A stretch of DNA of 64,000 nt from Climacteris rufus (GCA_013398175.1 VZRZ01008711.1:247-64246), one strand, 5' to 3'; positions 35,941 to 49,400 are shown, numbered from the stretch's first letter. Made by a program: numbers and translations. The notes: generated by a model not told the origin, from the sequence alone.

Positions 35941-36992
35941 TGTCATGGTTTAGGCTGGCCAAACACCAGGCCCCCACGAACAACCGCTCACCCCACCTGC
36001 AGCTGGACAGAGGGGGGAAACATTTAATGAACTTTGAGATAAAGACTGAGAGAAAGATTCTCCAAGGCAAAACTTAAAGAGATTAAGTGAATTTATTGCT
36101 TACAAAATCAGAGGAGTATACTGAGAAACAGTGTAAGCCCTTAAAACACCTTCTTTCCCCCCTTCTTTCTCCCTCCTTCCCACTAATGGTGCAAGGAGAC
36201 AGGGGTGAGGGTTCTTTGGTCAGTTCATTACTGGAGATTTTCTTTCACTGCTTAGGGATGAGGCATCCAGTGTTCTTCCTGCAAACACTGTGGCACGTTG
36301 CAATGTGACATGAATTTCTCTCGCTGGCAAGCAGCCCGCTTGACAACTGCCACTGTATTTTCTCCACCGCCAAAGTGCAGTCCTTCCAAGGCCAGGCTCG
36401 TCCCACTCAGGGTTGGGGGGAAACAAGGCCTTTTTATCAAGGATGACTCCTCGACTCCAGTAGCAAAAGCCTCGTTCACCATTGTTGACCCTCCCACCAA
36501 ACCACAGTCCCTCCTCTAAGCATCCACCCCTCCTGCTCTGGTGTGGACTCCTTCCCTATGGCTGGGGGTGGATCTCTGGTCTTTTCTGGACCTTCAGGGT
36601 GCAGGTAAACACTGCATTAACATAGTCCTCACCACAGGCTACAGGGATGTCTTGGCCTCAGTGTCCGAAGAACCTCCTTCCCCCACCTATTCTTTGCTGA
36701 CCTTGGAATCTTCATAGCTGTGTTTCTCTCATATGTTCTCACTCCTCCTCTTCTTCTAGCTAAAACTACAGCTGTGCAGCTCTACTTTGTTTCGATGTCT
36801 TCTTAAATATGTTGTCATAGAGGTGTTACCTCCACCTCTAATTGGCCCAGCTGTGCTAGTAACATGTCCGTCTTCAGAGCCATCAGAGATTGGCTCTGCT
36901 AGACGTCTGGAAGCTTCAAGCAGCTTTTCACAGGGACCATCTTTGTGGTCCCCCACTCCCAAAAAACTGGGCCCTGTCAAACTACCATGCCA
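35941..36992 (-). mobile_element. Solo LTR of an avian endogenous retrovirus, minus strand
   Basis: The plus-strand start TGTCATGG at 35941-35948 and the end CCATGCCA at 36985-36992 form an 8-bp terminal inverted repeat with one mismatch, as LTR ends do. The interior matches a bird LTR type that I recognise. Read on the minus strand, U3 has 'gcttccagac'- and 'gccaatctctgatgg'-like blocks and a TATA-like CATATTTAAGAAG at about 36811-36799. An AATAAA lies at 36097-36092, and the LTR ends in CCAGCCTAAACCATGACA. No retroviral gene flanks it on either side, so it is most likely a solo LTR left by recombination. I could not find a clean target-site duplication: the left flank ends CTGGG and the right flank begins GGGAA. 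Family assignment (ERVL or ERVK-like) is uncertain. Confidence 0.75.
36092..36097 (-). promoter_or_regulatory. Candidate LTR polyadenylation signal AATAAA
   Basis: An AATAAA hexamer on the minus strand lies inside the 35941-36992 LTR, about 150 bases before its 3' end and far downstream of the TATA-like site. This position suits the LTR's own polyadenylation signal. The assignment is inferred from layout only. Confidence 0.4.
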
Positions 36993-39145
36993 GGGAAGCA
37001 GGATGGTAGAGGTCAGTGTTCATTTTGCTGGAGGCTCTGCAGCTCAAAATGGAGACACTCAAGTGGAGGTGTTCTACATCTAAAGGAGCAAGTGTGTGCT
37101 GTGTTGGTATTTTGAACTCTAGCAGTCAATGTCACTTAATTGCAATTTTCAGCAAACCATCTCACTCCCCGTGGATGTCAGCCTGATTTTGACATTTCTT
37201 CTCTTTTCTGCTTTGCTGTTGCATTCACATATATTTTCACCTTTCCTTTTTTTTTATTTTATGAGTACACAATTCGAGGTAAAAATTCAGCTTGTTTTTC
37301 TCTTCCACTGCAGTAAGAGAACACAGAAGCCCTGAGAGTCATAAAACTCTAGCATAAAAAAAAAAGTGGAATAAAACACACAAGAGATGTTAAAAAATCC
37401 AGGCTATTTCTGGACTCGATGAGCTCTTGCGTTGAAGCCAGTTGCAAAACCATGAGGTCACAGGTGCATGCCACATGACCAGGTGATAATAAAGCAACTC
37501 TAGAATGTGGTCTTGAGGAGTTTGATGATGGTTTGTCTCTGTAATACATCCATCCTAAAGTGCACTTTGACATCTGTTTCATATTTAGGTTTGGTTTTTT
37601 TTTTTTTAATACTGGTAAGTTTAAGGGAAGTCAAGCAGATGAATATCTACATTTAGGAGACCATATGTTAACAAGGGGCTGTGAGGTGACGTGATAAGGT
37701 TGGTGAGGCACATTCACCACATGCAGAATTGATGAGCAGTGTAAGAGGTTTGTAAACAGATGGGAACTCATGAGCCACTGCAAGAAGAAAGCCTCTCTTG
37801 CAGGTTACCCTATGGCCAGTCCTGAGGGTTTGGCAGACTGACTCGTGAGATAACTTTATTAGTCACGGAGGTACTTGAGTTAGAGAAACTCAATGCAATA
37901 TTAGTAAAAGCCAGAACCATATTTTTCACTGTAAAGGAGAGCACTAAGTAAAAGGTACACCTGCTTACTACTATCTTACTGCTCCCAATTGACAAAAGTT
38001 ATGCTGAAAGGAAGAGTCAGGAGTGCAATGATTTTCCCTGCTAGGAATTATTTGCTGTATCCAAAGTAAAAAGCTAAGCACCAGAGAAAAACTGAGTGGC
38101 TGTGAAGCCTCAGTTGTCAAGTAAATCAGAGGTAGGAATGACTGAATTCTCACAGAAAAGATATCTCTCGTGGGAACATTGGTTTGAACAGTCTGATATG
38201 GCAGACCTTCTGAAATGTGAAAAACCAAGCTATTTCCATAAACTTTCAAGAGCTCATGTGGTCCAATAGGCATCTCTTGTCCTTGCTCAGAACAACAAAA
38301 CTGTGCATAACATCTTTCAATTGTCAGGCCATCTTGATTTGGAGTCACTTGCTTCTCCGTTATGTTGATATGCATATCAACTGTTTTGTGCAAGTCTTGC
38401 AACCCCACCAGGAATGCAAAACACTAACACAACTTTGCTTAACCTTACATTGCAGATTAGGTTGTGCACAGTTCATCATGGAATAATACTGGTGTTGTCA
38501 TCTACTACAGCAAGAAGAAGGTAGTGGTGACATTTCCACAACAGTGACCTGCTTAATGTATAACTTCACTGACCAAGATATTAGTCTGTTTAAGAGTTTT
38601 AAAACATATTTTCTTTTTTTCTGTTTTTTGCAGATGGTGTGGACCTGTGTTAAAAGACAACCCTGGTGTTATACTAGATGTACTAATATTTGGACAGGAA
38701 AACACTTATTCCTTTTGCACATATGTCAGATGACACATTTCTACAAATAATATCTCAGTTCTTCTGAACAGCATGCAAGAGTTTCATACTGACAATTTGA
38801 GAGTTTCCCAGTGGGACTCAGTTATTTTCAACCCTTCTTCTGTTGCCCTGCATTAAGCAAAATGGGCTGTTGAGTTGAAAAATCCTTCAAATTACAATGA
38901 AAATAATCCACTTTTAAGATTTGGCTATAATCTGGTGCCAAAGAAACATTTAAAGCATATTACAATAATAACAAAATTATATTTTTTTGGCACTAAAAAT
39001 AAAAAAAGAACTAACAAAGAACTGACTGTTTATAGATGGTTGAAGGAAGTAATTATGATTTGTGTCTTCTATAAAAGACATTAGAATTGTCACATATGTG
39101 TCAGTTTTTTGAAAGAGAAAACCTCACAAACAGCTGTACAGAAAA

Positions 39146-39175
39146 CATACCCTTGCATACCCTAGCATACCCTAT
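39146..39175. repeat. Three tandem copies of a 10-mer (CATACCCTNG type)
   Basis: Units CATACCCTTG, CATACCCTAG and CATACCCTAT lie head to tail. This is a small tandem repeat with a single variable position region and no evident role. Confidence 0.8.
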
Positions 39176-42100
39176 CAGAAGGAAATAAAAATATCAAACA
39201 TAAATTTATGACATCTGTGTCAATTACATGTCCAACAAAGAGAAAGCATTTCCCCTAGCTATTGTGAAATACAGGTTACTCTCACAGCCCTGACACAAAG
39301 GCTTTGCAGCCAATGTCTACCTCTGTACACCCGGATTTGAGACCATTTTTCCAGTAACCTTTGTCTGAAAAAATCCTCCTTTACTTCTGAGTTTCTTATT
39401 GGGATTAGGCAGTTATGGACCACACAACAGTGATTCTGTAGGTAATTTTAAAGGGGAAACATGAGAAGGGATTTGGAATTTCACAGAAAAAGAAATTTTA
39501 GAATTTTAGTAGTGTCTTTAAGCTAAGAGTTTTCACTGGAGTATATCAGGTTTTGATAAAATTTTTGTGATGTTTTTCAGGCTTAGGAAAAAATCTCTAA
39601 TGAAGATCCCCAAGAAGAATGACTTGTTCTCGAGTCTTACAAAAGTACACAAGAGTAAATTTTCTTTTCATCTATGAACTTTGCTAACCATCAGACTGTT
39701 GGTTCACTTAGGACCAATAAAAAGATGTGGATATGGAAAGCACCAATTTTAATATCAGATCTAGTCCTCCAAAGTGATGCACAACTTCACACTACAAGCC
39801 AAATTTAGAAAATCTAAGGTATCCTTCATAATCCTCTTATCAACCTTGATCCACTACATTATTTTAATATGAGGTAATACAATAAGAAGTTGTACTAGCT
39901 AATGAAAGCCACAACTGCAATGATCTACAGAGAGAAAACAGCAAAGATACCAACTTGCAGTTATGACTATATTGTTAGAGCTGCTCCATTTTTCATAATT
40001 AAGTAAATATTTCTAGGGTTAAAGGAAGCTTGGCCTCCGTATTACAAAGGTTTAGCATTCATATCTAGATATTTTTCTCTTTTTATCATGGTTTGCAATG
40101 AGTTAAGCTATCACATACACTCTCAGGTATAATTAACATGGTTCTGCGCAATACTGTGAAGAAATACTTCATTTGTTTCTTTGGGATATGGGGTAACCAT
40201 GGTGACAAGTGGCCGTGTATTTTCAGGTATGGCCACATCCTGATTTACTTCCATTTTTCTCAAAATATGTAAAATTCTTTGATTTATATCTGGTTGTGTC
40301 TCTAACGTGAATTTTTTGAACAGTAACTGAACTACTATTTTGCGGTTGCAAATCAAAATTCAGTTAGTGATAACATCTTGTCTGAAAAGCTTACCTGACA
40401 GCAGTGTGATACAATCAAGCCAAATTTGTCTTTTTCTTTAGCCTTAGAGTTCAATGCTGGTTTTTGGGGCAAAATTTATGGAAGTGGTTAAACTAGTTTT
40501 GATAACGGGTCTTCTAAGTCACTGTGGTGCATCTAAAAATATCACCTCAACTCTAGCTCATTTTTAGCAAATGCCTGTTTCAATACAACACCATAAATTT
40601 GCCAAGTTGAGTCATAAGTAAACCTACTTTATTTCAAAGACACTGAGAATGTTAGCAAACTTTTAGACAAAATGGGGCTGAGTTTGGATTTTGTAATGAA
40701 ACCCAAAACCAGTCAGGTTTCTCTTGGTTTTGTGTTTCATTGCAAGAAACTAGTTCTTAGATGAGTACAGCCCAGAGTACATACATTCATGATCAGCAGT
40801 AAAAGTGCAGAAAAAGAAACAGTAGAACAGACATCAGATTTTTCTCTGCAGTCAGCAGTGCCTGGAAAGCTGCCCTGCTTCATTGCAATGCAGATTTGCA
40901 GACTTTGGCCCAAAAAAGATCTGTTGGCGAAGTTTGATACTGAAAAGTAATCTTCTTCAGGAAATGAGTACCAAAGAATTGTTATACCCCGTAATAAGAA
41001 AGAAACAATAAAGATCCCTGGCGAGAAAGTAGTTCTGGGTTGATGGACAACAGTCATTATAAACTGGGCTTTCAAATAAAAATACCTTCCTCCTTTTAAA
41101 AGGGTTTCTGTATTTTAAATATGGATGTTCGCATTTCAGACTGGAGAGCTTCCAAGTAACCTCCTGACTTTAAAGGTTAAAGTGGTATGAGAGAACAATT
41201 GCAGACACTCAGAATGAGAAGGAAAATATGATTTTATAGCTGGAACAGACTATAGAGTATCTCTTCTAACATTTCAAATTTGAATTAAAGAGGTAACTAT
41301 TTGGAATGGTTCAAAAACAACCGAGGCTGGAGAAATGAATGAATCTACTCTTTATATTGCTTCACAAACATTACTGTCCCACTCACTCCATTTAAAGACT
41401 ATGAGTAAGGGCTTCTCTGTACTAAGTGCCTGATGTTGGTGACAAAGCTGCAAGTACATAAAAGGCTGTGACAATAGTTTTGATGGTGAGTTAATCAGTT
41501 AGTTCACTCTTGTTGGGCCACTGAATACTGGCCCTCATTTAAACTTTTTAAGGCCTTGTCTTTTCAATTTCTTTTTACATTATCATTGTCTTAAAATAAG
41601 AAAGCACACTCTGTCCATGGGTTAGCGGTTGCCATATTTGCAAGAGATGTGGAGATTTGTACAGTGCTGCAAAGGGGCTGAACAGAGCTGAAAATGTTCT
41701 TATGGTCCATCAATACTCAGCAAAATACAGGAAAAGGTAGGAGAGTGTTACCACTTGGTTCTCTCTTGTCTCAGAAGCGCATCAAAACACACCTCTCTTC
41801 AGATTCCATTGCCTTTACTAGGTAATCACCTGTACTGTGTGCATGGGAAGAAGATGAGCTTCTTTTTCTGATGGGCCCTTCTACCTGAAACTTTATGCAC
41901 TGCCTTGGGTGGAGCGATATTTTTCAGGAAGGTCTGCTGCTGGGAACGGATATGGAAAGGAAATATTAGAAATCCATGTCTATGGATAAGTACAGTAATG
42001 AAAATATGAAAGACTGTATTCTTCAGTAGTTTACATACTACTTAAAATTTTAGTAAATTTGTTAAAATTTTCGATGTTACTAAATAAAAAAAATTGGCTA

Positions 42101-42396
42101 GTTTTAAAATTAATAATGGAAATTCTTCTCAGCATCACATCTTCAGAAAAGAAATAAACTGGTCTCAACTGATGTTCATAATGGAAGATTCTACCCATAA
42201 CATAAGTGGACCAAAAACAAAGTATGAAGTCCCATCATCCTAACTGAGGCAATTTTGAGTGCCTGGAAATTTTTGTCAATCTGATTTTAAAAGCAAAATT
42301 AAGCAACAGAGGGTTTTGAATTCCCTAGGGAGTTATTGATATAAACATACACTAAGTAGCTTTTCCCCCTCAGACAGAGTAGATACTTTGCATACC

Positions 42397-42410
42397 TGTG
42401 TGTGTGTGTG
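42397..42410. repeat. TG dinucleotide microsatellite, seven units
   Basis: A short uninterrupted TG run. It is potentially length-polymorphic. Confidence 0.85.
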
Positions 42411-42503
42411 CAGTCAATGCAATGAAAATACAGGAGAGACAATTTCTTTTCCATGTACAGGCTTCTAGGCTTCAGATTAATCAGTTTTAGTGAGGGCTGT
42501 GTT

Positions 42504-42533
42504 TATAGTTTTATGTTTTATAGTTTTATGTTT
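42504..42533. repeat. Exact 15-bp tandem doublet
   Basis: TATAGTTTTATGTTT occurs twice in direct succession without mismatch. This is a local duplication. Confidence 0.85.
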
Positions 42534-44143
42534 CAATATTTTTCATAAACGCATTCGTGAAAGGGCACTACATTGCAGGTTACTTTGAATTTTATTTGCA
42601 ATATATGTTGGTCATCAAAGAGATGGTGAGTATCTCCTACTCACTAAGATGATGCACTGTACTGAACTCCCTTTGAAGAACCACAGTTCCAGTTTGCTAA
42701 AACTGGTTCTGAATTTATGAAACAAACTTTACTATCACTCCTACCTGTATGAAAAACACACCCAGCATGATAAAGAAACTAGACCTCTTGAGGGAAAGAA
42801 GACATCAGATCCTCATGGTGTGAAGCAGTACTTTCAGCTGGTGGAGGTGTGTTAGTCAGAAGTTGAGATTCTTATGCAAGACTCATAGAAGAAATAACAA
42901 TTTTCCTTTGATTTTCCAGTGTACTTTTCTTGACAATGAAAATCAGAACCATCAACTGGTGGCTCTGTGAGTCAAAGCAGCATAAAATGTAATCTTCTCA
43001 CGGTCAGTGAGGGCTAGAAGGAGAAGTGACTGGTCAGGATTATATTAAAATACTAGAAAAGACTATATCATAGCACGTTTTCCACTGTGCTTGCCAGATT
43101 TCTCTTCCGTCATGCAAGAAACATGGTCATAAATGATCATCCTTGCAATAGCGTAACTGGAGCATTTATAAAACCCATATAATTTTAGGTAAGTATTAAT
43201 TATGATGTATCTGGAGATGAAATCTATCCAGATATGTTACTGATTGCTGAAGTTTTGCAAACATTTTTCAAATAAAGCCTCCACCTTTGTTCATTATGGC
43301 ATGGGTGAAGTGGAAATGAGCCACATCACATGAAAATCAGAAATGTAACTTAGTGCTTATAGAAATGGACACAAATACTGTAACTCAGAAAATTTATAAG
43401 TGATTTTTTATAGAACTGCTGTGTTTAAAACAGTTCAGTCACTAAAGTAGCCAAACCACACCTGGTGTATGACATTATCCAGTGAAAAACAAACATTCAA
43501 AAAGAACCATTTAGACCTGCCACTTGGTATTTTAGGACAGTTGAGCATACTACAAAAAGGACACAACCTGAGTGTCTTTCCCAGAGAGACCAACCTTCCT
43601 CTTGAGTATTTGTAGACTTGTGGGCAACAGTTCTGTAAGGTCTTACAGAGAAGTACACAGAAATAGAGACGTATTAGTTGTGTTTTGCTGTTGTTTGATT
43701 GATCTAAAATGACCAAAAGCCAATTTAGTGCATTTATCCTGAGCTTGAATCTCCAAAAAGGCTTTCATTTTCATAAGTTCAGACATTATCTACTCCTCTT
43801 ACATGTTTTTCACCTTTGCAAAAGAGTTGCTGTGCTTAGTGACATACAGTGCAAAAAAAGATTGGGTTTTTTACTGCACTACTCACATGAAAAATGAAAA
43901 ATGTTAGAAGAAATGGAAAGGTTTTCTCAGTTCTGTTAGCTGAACCCTACTTTCTGCCTGGTGCGATGGGGGATGGCAGACTGTTAGAGGAAACATGCAG
44001 ATGGCATAAGAAACGCATATTTAAAATTCTGTCCAGCTGCACCATATTGTCTGGTTATCAAGGGAATTGTGAAGAAATAAGAGAATATGGAGGAATTCTG
44101 AGCATAGTTTTTTCTTGACTGCAGAGCTGGAACTGCAATTCAA

Positions 44144-44169
44144 TTTATTTACATCCAAATGTAAATAAA
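44144..44169. repeat. Short inverted repeat (11-bp arms, 4-base loop)
   Basis: TTTATTTACAT, the spacer CCAA and ATGTAAATAAA form a perfect AT-rich hairpin on either strand. No gene or terminator context is present, so it is recorded only as structure. Confidence 0.75.
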
Positions 44170-45955
44170 CCACAACTTTTAGGCATATATAAGATATTAA
44201 ATTTTCCTGGAGGTGTAAAGAAGTGGCTTGGAATGTTCCAAGGCCTGCTGCTGGACAGCTGCAGTGCAATTAACCACAAGGCTATCCAAAGTTTGAGCTG
44301 GGTTTTACGGGTTTTGTTGTTTCACCTCCATCTGCCAAGCAATTCTTCAGTAAGCTGACATCACATGTATCGTCTTTCCTTGCAAGAACACATTTTATGC
44401 TCTGTGTCTTACAGATTTTTTTTGCAACTTTCCTGTTCAAACAGGAAAAGAGGTTCTTTACAGGTAGTTTTTATGATTAAGCTAGTATGTTTGCAAAAAG
44501 AAGGTGGCATCAGACTCTGTACCAAGACAATGATCTGAAATACAAAGGAGATGTAAAAATCTGTCATTTATACAGTGTTGTCAAGTCTTTGATTATAAAA
44601 TGCAACAACCTGACTATCCCTGCTGTTTGCCAAATTTTCTCTGATTCTTGTATAAGTTGAGGAACTTTTGTCATTTATATGAACTAAACTAGGAATTATA
44701 ATCGTACACTTCTAACTTTTTTTTCAATTATTACTATTGCATTCATATTGTGATTGTATCTGATGGTATCAAGGAAATGCATCCCACTGTATAATGGCAG
44801 AAAAAAAAGGCACCTTAGAAGTATAAAAGGAGATAGTTCAAAGACCCTCACTTGGTTTTCCATCCTGTGACCCCTTTCATAAATCATACCTCTTAAAATG
44901 AGTAAAGTATATAGTGAGGTTTAAAGCCCAAAAAAGAGCAATCCACATGTCCTACTCCCTTAGCAGCAGATTGTTCTTGTCCTTCTACACTTGCTTCATG
45001 CAAACTCAGAGAAGATATACATAAAGATACAGATATTAGAATTTTTTTTTACTTGCTAAAAGAGGCATTATGAGACAGAATGAAAGTAACATTTTAAATG
45101 CTGTGGAGGAATTATAATGAGAATTGGATAGGTTGTGGCACACCCCAAAATGTTTGTGATTATTTCAGCCTCATAAAAGTTGCCAAAGTCTATGAAAACG
45201 GCCTTTGTTGTCCTGGTATGGTGTGGTGGAGAGGTCCCAGATTTCCTATGACTCTGAGTGGTTGGAGCAATGCAGCTGGCTGTGTTAGGTGACACATACC
45301 AGGACTTTGAACTACCTATAAAAAGTAGGTTTCATTTAGCATGTAGTATTAGGCATTTGGCATGCAAATATGCAAGGCTTTCCCTTGCCTTCAGCCAGTC
45401 ACTGGGAGCAAGCAGAGCTCTCCCACACAGGAGGGAGGTCTGGAGTGCAGGCGTGCTGTCGGCTGGAGGGAAGGCTGGGAGGGAGGCACCAACATGCTGG
45501 AGGGAGAGCTGCAGCCCATTTAAGCCTCAGTCATAAATCTGTTCCAGGAAGGGGGATCAAACAGTGCAGAATGAGCAAATGTGTCATATAATAACATAAA
45601 TTTGGGAGTCCATGGCTGAGCCGTGAGACAGGCACCATGTAAAGAGAGAAGTCTTTTCTTTCCCCTACATGGTGGGTTTCTTCTACAGATTGTCCCTAAT
45701 CCCATGTTGTAATGACATTCTAGAATATGACCATTTTTGTGGACAGTGCCCATCAGGTCACCCTAACACAAGATTTGTGGCCTTAAGGAATACTGTCCTG
45801 CACCTGATACACAGCCTACAATTTTTCCCTTTTTAGTACATTTGTAGCAGCATGCTTGGCAGAAGCTGCTTCTTTTGAGCTTCAGGTTTGGTAGGAAGAA
45901 AGACAAGGCAAAGCCCTCAGCCTTCTTCCTTCAATATCTGAACCCTCTGCCTGAG

Positions 45956-46430
45956 CTGTGGTAAAATCCCATAATTCCCTTGTGTTACCTGTACCCATAT
46001 CTTAGATGCCATATATGGCCATGTCCTGGAAAGTTCCCCTCCACTGGTCACTTTGAACTACGCGGTTTCCCATTGGGTGTTTCCTGGTCCCACTTCTCTT
46101 TAAAAGAGCCCTGCAGGGCTTCGTCCTTTCTCTTTCTTCTGGGTTACTCCAGCCAGCTGGATATCTCTGGACCCTCAGAATGCAACACTGGACTCACAAT
46201 AAATAGGCTGTTATCCCAAGGAAGAGCCCTCTGTCTAGCCTTTTATTCTCGTCGGTGCTTGGGGAAACTCTCGTCCTAGAGGAGCCAGCAGAAACAGGTT
46301 ATCTGCGGTAGCTAGGACTCTGTCCTTTGGGAGAGTTGTACAACCATTGCAACTCATCCTGGTAGGGATTCCGCTTGCATAAAGGCGCTGTCACTACCTT
46401 GAGAGCATCCAGGATCAGCACCTTTATACA
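45956..46430 (+). mobile_element. Possible LTR (ERV1-like layout), plus strand; boundaries uncertain
   Basis: The segment has the order of signals expected of a retroviral LTR. A TATA-like CTTTAAAAGA lies near 46099-46108. An AATAAA follows about 95 bases later at 46199-46204. A GT/T-rich U5-like segment (TTTTATTCTCGTCGGTGC near 46240) comes next, with a run of CpG-containing sequence after it. Possible ends are TGTGG at 45956 and TATACA at 46425-46430, but I see no convincing inverted termini or target duplication. No retroviral genes flank it. An unrelated host promoter with a nearby poly(A) signal is an alternative. Confidence 0.42.
46199..46204 (+). promoter_or_regulatory. Candidate polyadenylation signal AATAAA in the putative LTR
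   Basis: A canonical hexamer about 95 bases after a TATA-like site and 25-40 bases before a T-rich segment, consistent with a compact R region. The interpretation depends on the LTR call. Confidence 0.4.
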
Positions 46431-49400
46431 TTGAAACATTATGGGGCATTCATCTTTTTGTCATCTCTTTTGATATTTGTCAAAGAAGGTTTGGGGACCA
46501 GCCACCGATTTTGCTTCAGAATGGCTCTGTAATGTATGTTCCTTACTGCAGTTGAAGAACATCAGAAAGAAAAAGGCACTTTTGTTTAAATTAAATGTAT
46601 TCCCTTTGCCAGGATTTCATTTATGATTTTGACCCAGTTTGCTTCTTAGCCATTCACTGACAGGTTATATGGCATAAAGAATCTTAAGAAAGGCTTTCAG
46701 TGACTGTCTCTCCTTAGATAACTTTGCAGTAAAAAAAAAAAAAAGGGGGGGGGGAAAAGGAAAAAAAAAGAAAAAAAACCCAAAAAACCCCCCAAAAACC
46801 AAAAAAACCCCAAAACCGGAACCAGCCCTTCAGAAATGTTTAAAACACTTTTTTAATGCAAACACAGAATTTCCATCGTGTGTATGTCTTTTGGGTGACA
46901 TTTTGTCATAAGCTAACAGCTGGATGTTAGTTATGATGCCAGCCTGGAAGTATTTTCATCAGCACACTCTATGCGAAGCCATGTCCTAATTCTACCTTGC
47001 TGATGGTCCTCAATCGGTCATAATCTCAAGACTGTGAAAAGATCCTTACTGGAGTTTTTCTCCCCTTCCTCAATGACATAAAGTCTGTTGCCCACTGCAG
47101 TCAGGTTGACCGAAGGGGTCCCAAGCCCTTTTACTTCTAAATCAGTGACCCAGGAAACACTGTTAACTTTTCTTGCAAAAGCACGGTAGAATCTCTTCAT
47201 TTTTCTTGGAAGTTTTTTGACATAGAAAGAATGAGGCATCTTTCCTGCTGCTGCCTCAGATACGCCTCTCATGTTCCCTCACAGGTGGGATTTTTTTCGT
47301 GCAGCTGTAGAGGTAAGAGAAAGGAGATACAGTACATCTGCCTTCTTCTGCCATTTTTACAAAAACCTAATTTCTGAAGGTCACTGAAATTTAACTTGAG
47401 GACCACATGTGGAAAGTGGGATATTCCCATTCTAGTAAGCAGCTGTCAAGGTCATTAAGATCTTATCTATATTCACCATTTTTAGAACTAGTTTCCTGTT
47501 TAGTGTTTATGCAAGAGTTACCAGAGGCAACACAACTTGTGTATTTCAAGTGTGGTACAGCAATGAGTCAGTGTTTAGAGGCACTTGAGCAGTCAGACTG
47601 TGAGAAAAAATTATGCCCTGTAAAATCAGTGTAAGATGAGCCCTTTGTAGTTCTCTCCAATTACAATTTAGTAATAACAATATACAGTAAACTGTTCATT
47701 CCTTCTGTACAGTCTGGTGTCTGATGTACTGGAATAAAACCTGTATCAGAAAGGTTGTTTTGCAGAGAACGCCATACCTATCCCTTCTGCTGGGAGAGAG
47801 TTGCCCTTCTATTCCAGTTAAAGAGGATGCTTTTCAGCTCATCTCTGTCTGTAAAATCACTGTAAATCCAACAGCTTCTACTCTCTGTCAAATGGTATGT
47901 TTTGCATGTCAGCAATTCCAAACGAAGAAAAGATAAACTTCTGAAACATTGGTAGTAGTTGGTAGTAGAGCAACTCTGAAACAATTATGCAAATAATAGC
48001 GATACTCTGACTAACCTCTCTAGCTATTTCCTGTAAGTTAGAAATGCTATCCTTTCCCAATTGTCCTGCTAGGACCTGTACTGCTTTTACCACCATTTGT
48101 TAAAATAATCTACCTTTCATGTGTCATCTATAAATAAATGTCTATAAATATAATACATACAGAAGATATTTATCTGTCTCATAAAACCAAACATCTTGGC
48201 ACTTCTGTCTTATCAGCACTCATTTCCTTTGAAATTGCTAGTAGTTAGCATGGGGAAGCATGCTTAGTCAGGGAGATAAGACAATATTACTACAGCAACA
48301 CCAACTTGGTGCAAGTTTTCTTGGGTAGACCTGCTTCTACCTGTCACTGTCCAACTTCATATCCAACACAATAGCATATTTTGAAAACTCCTCAGCAACC
48401 AATCAAACATACAGGTAATGACATGGGGATCTGAAATTGAGTGCCTTCCTGCCTGGCCTGTTGATTTTCTTCACCCCATGTACTCATTATGATCCTACCA
48501 GTACTGCTTTTTTTACAATCAATCTTTGTTGGACTCTTTAGTGAAGCACAGAGGTTGGATGAACTGCAGGATCTTGAGCTACCCAGAACCAGGCCCTGGA
48601 AGCACCTGTACCTTGTCTTTGGAGTTATCACGTGGAAAATCTCAAAAGAAGTAGTTTCCTGTGTGAATTATTCCCAGAACCCAAAACAGAGAAACTAACA
48701 TTTAAAAAACCAAATTACAACAACCTTTCCTTTAAAATTCATCAGCTTTTATCTGCTAGACAGGACATAAGTTTTTACGAGCAATTTCCCCCTGCTATCT
48801 GCTTGCAGAGGCAGAAATTTTCCCTCAATCCAGGTTTTTCATTACTTCTTACAGTTTAACCAAATCTGCACAGTGTCCTGCAGGTCCATCAGAAACCATT
48901 CCCTCTTCCCATTGACTCTGAATGTCATCTTTGTGTCTGCTCTTGGGAGTCTCCTAGTTTCTGCTTGCCCCACAAAGAGTGTTCGTCCTACTGTGTCTTG
49001 TACCATGCTGGACCCCCAGGCTTGCAGCAGCTATACTGTTGCATTTGTACTCCAGGCAAAAGGCCGTTGCCCATTTTCTCCTCTGGCCCATTCCTTGTCA
49101 CCCAGAGTGCACACTTCAGAAGGCAACTGTGACCAGTTAGCTTTCCTCCTTCTGCCTTACCTATCTCTACCGAACAAGCCAGGTGTGGCAGTGCTTATGA
49201 GATAAACTGTGAATAAAAAAATTAAACTATACCATCTGCCACCTGGAACCCCAGGACCTCTACTGCTTTGTGGCAGGTATTGGAAAGCTTGCAACATGGT
49301 GTCATCCATGTGTGGGAAAGGATTTAGTGTGCACAATGTCTCCATCTGGTCACTCTGCAAGCTGCCCCCTCCACTCTCAGCAGCAGCAGCCTTTTCCAGT

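Larger units (their letters stand above)
36993..45955. other. Nine kilobases with no recognisable gene
   Basis: This is the longest stretch in the right half without an identifiable element. Small repeats are present: three copies of a CATACCCTNG-type 10-mer at 39146-39175, a TG repeat of seven units at 42397-42410, an exact 15-bp doublet at 42504-42533, and an 11-bp inverted repeat at 44144-44169. Frames such as 37971-38408 (minus, 145 codons) and 40737-41075 (minus, 112 codons) show no domain and have the irregular composition of non-coding DNA. I see no RNA gene. Confidence 0.55.

Noticed and set aside
45317..45369. TATA box (TATAAAAAG) and octamer motif (ATGCAAAT) as a promoter
   Set aside because: The octamer lies downstream of the TATA-like site, which is the wrong order for a classical octamer promoter, and single motifs are expected by chance in AT-rich DNA.
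47018..47272. Lys/Arg-rich 84-codon minus-strand frame as a small exon
   Set aside because: It reads plausibly, but I recognise no family and see no good splice signals at its ends. One species alone cannot support it.
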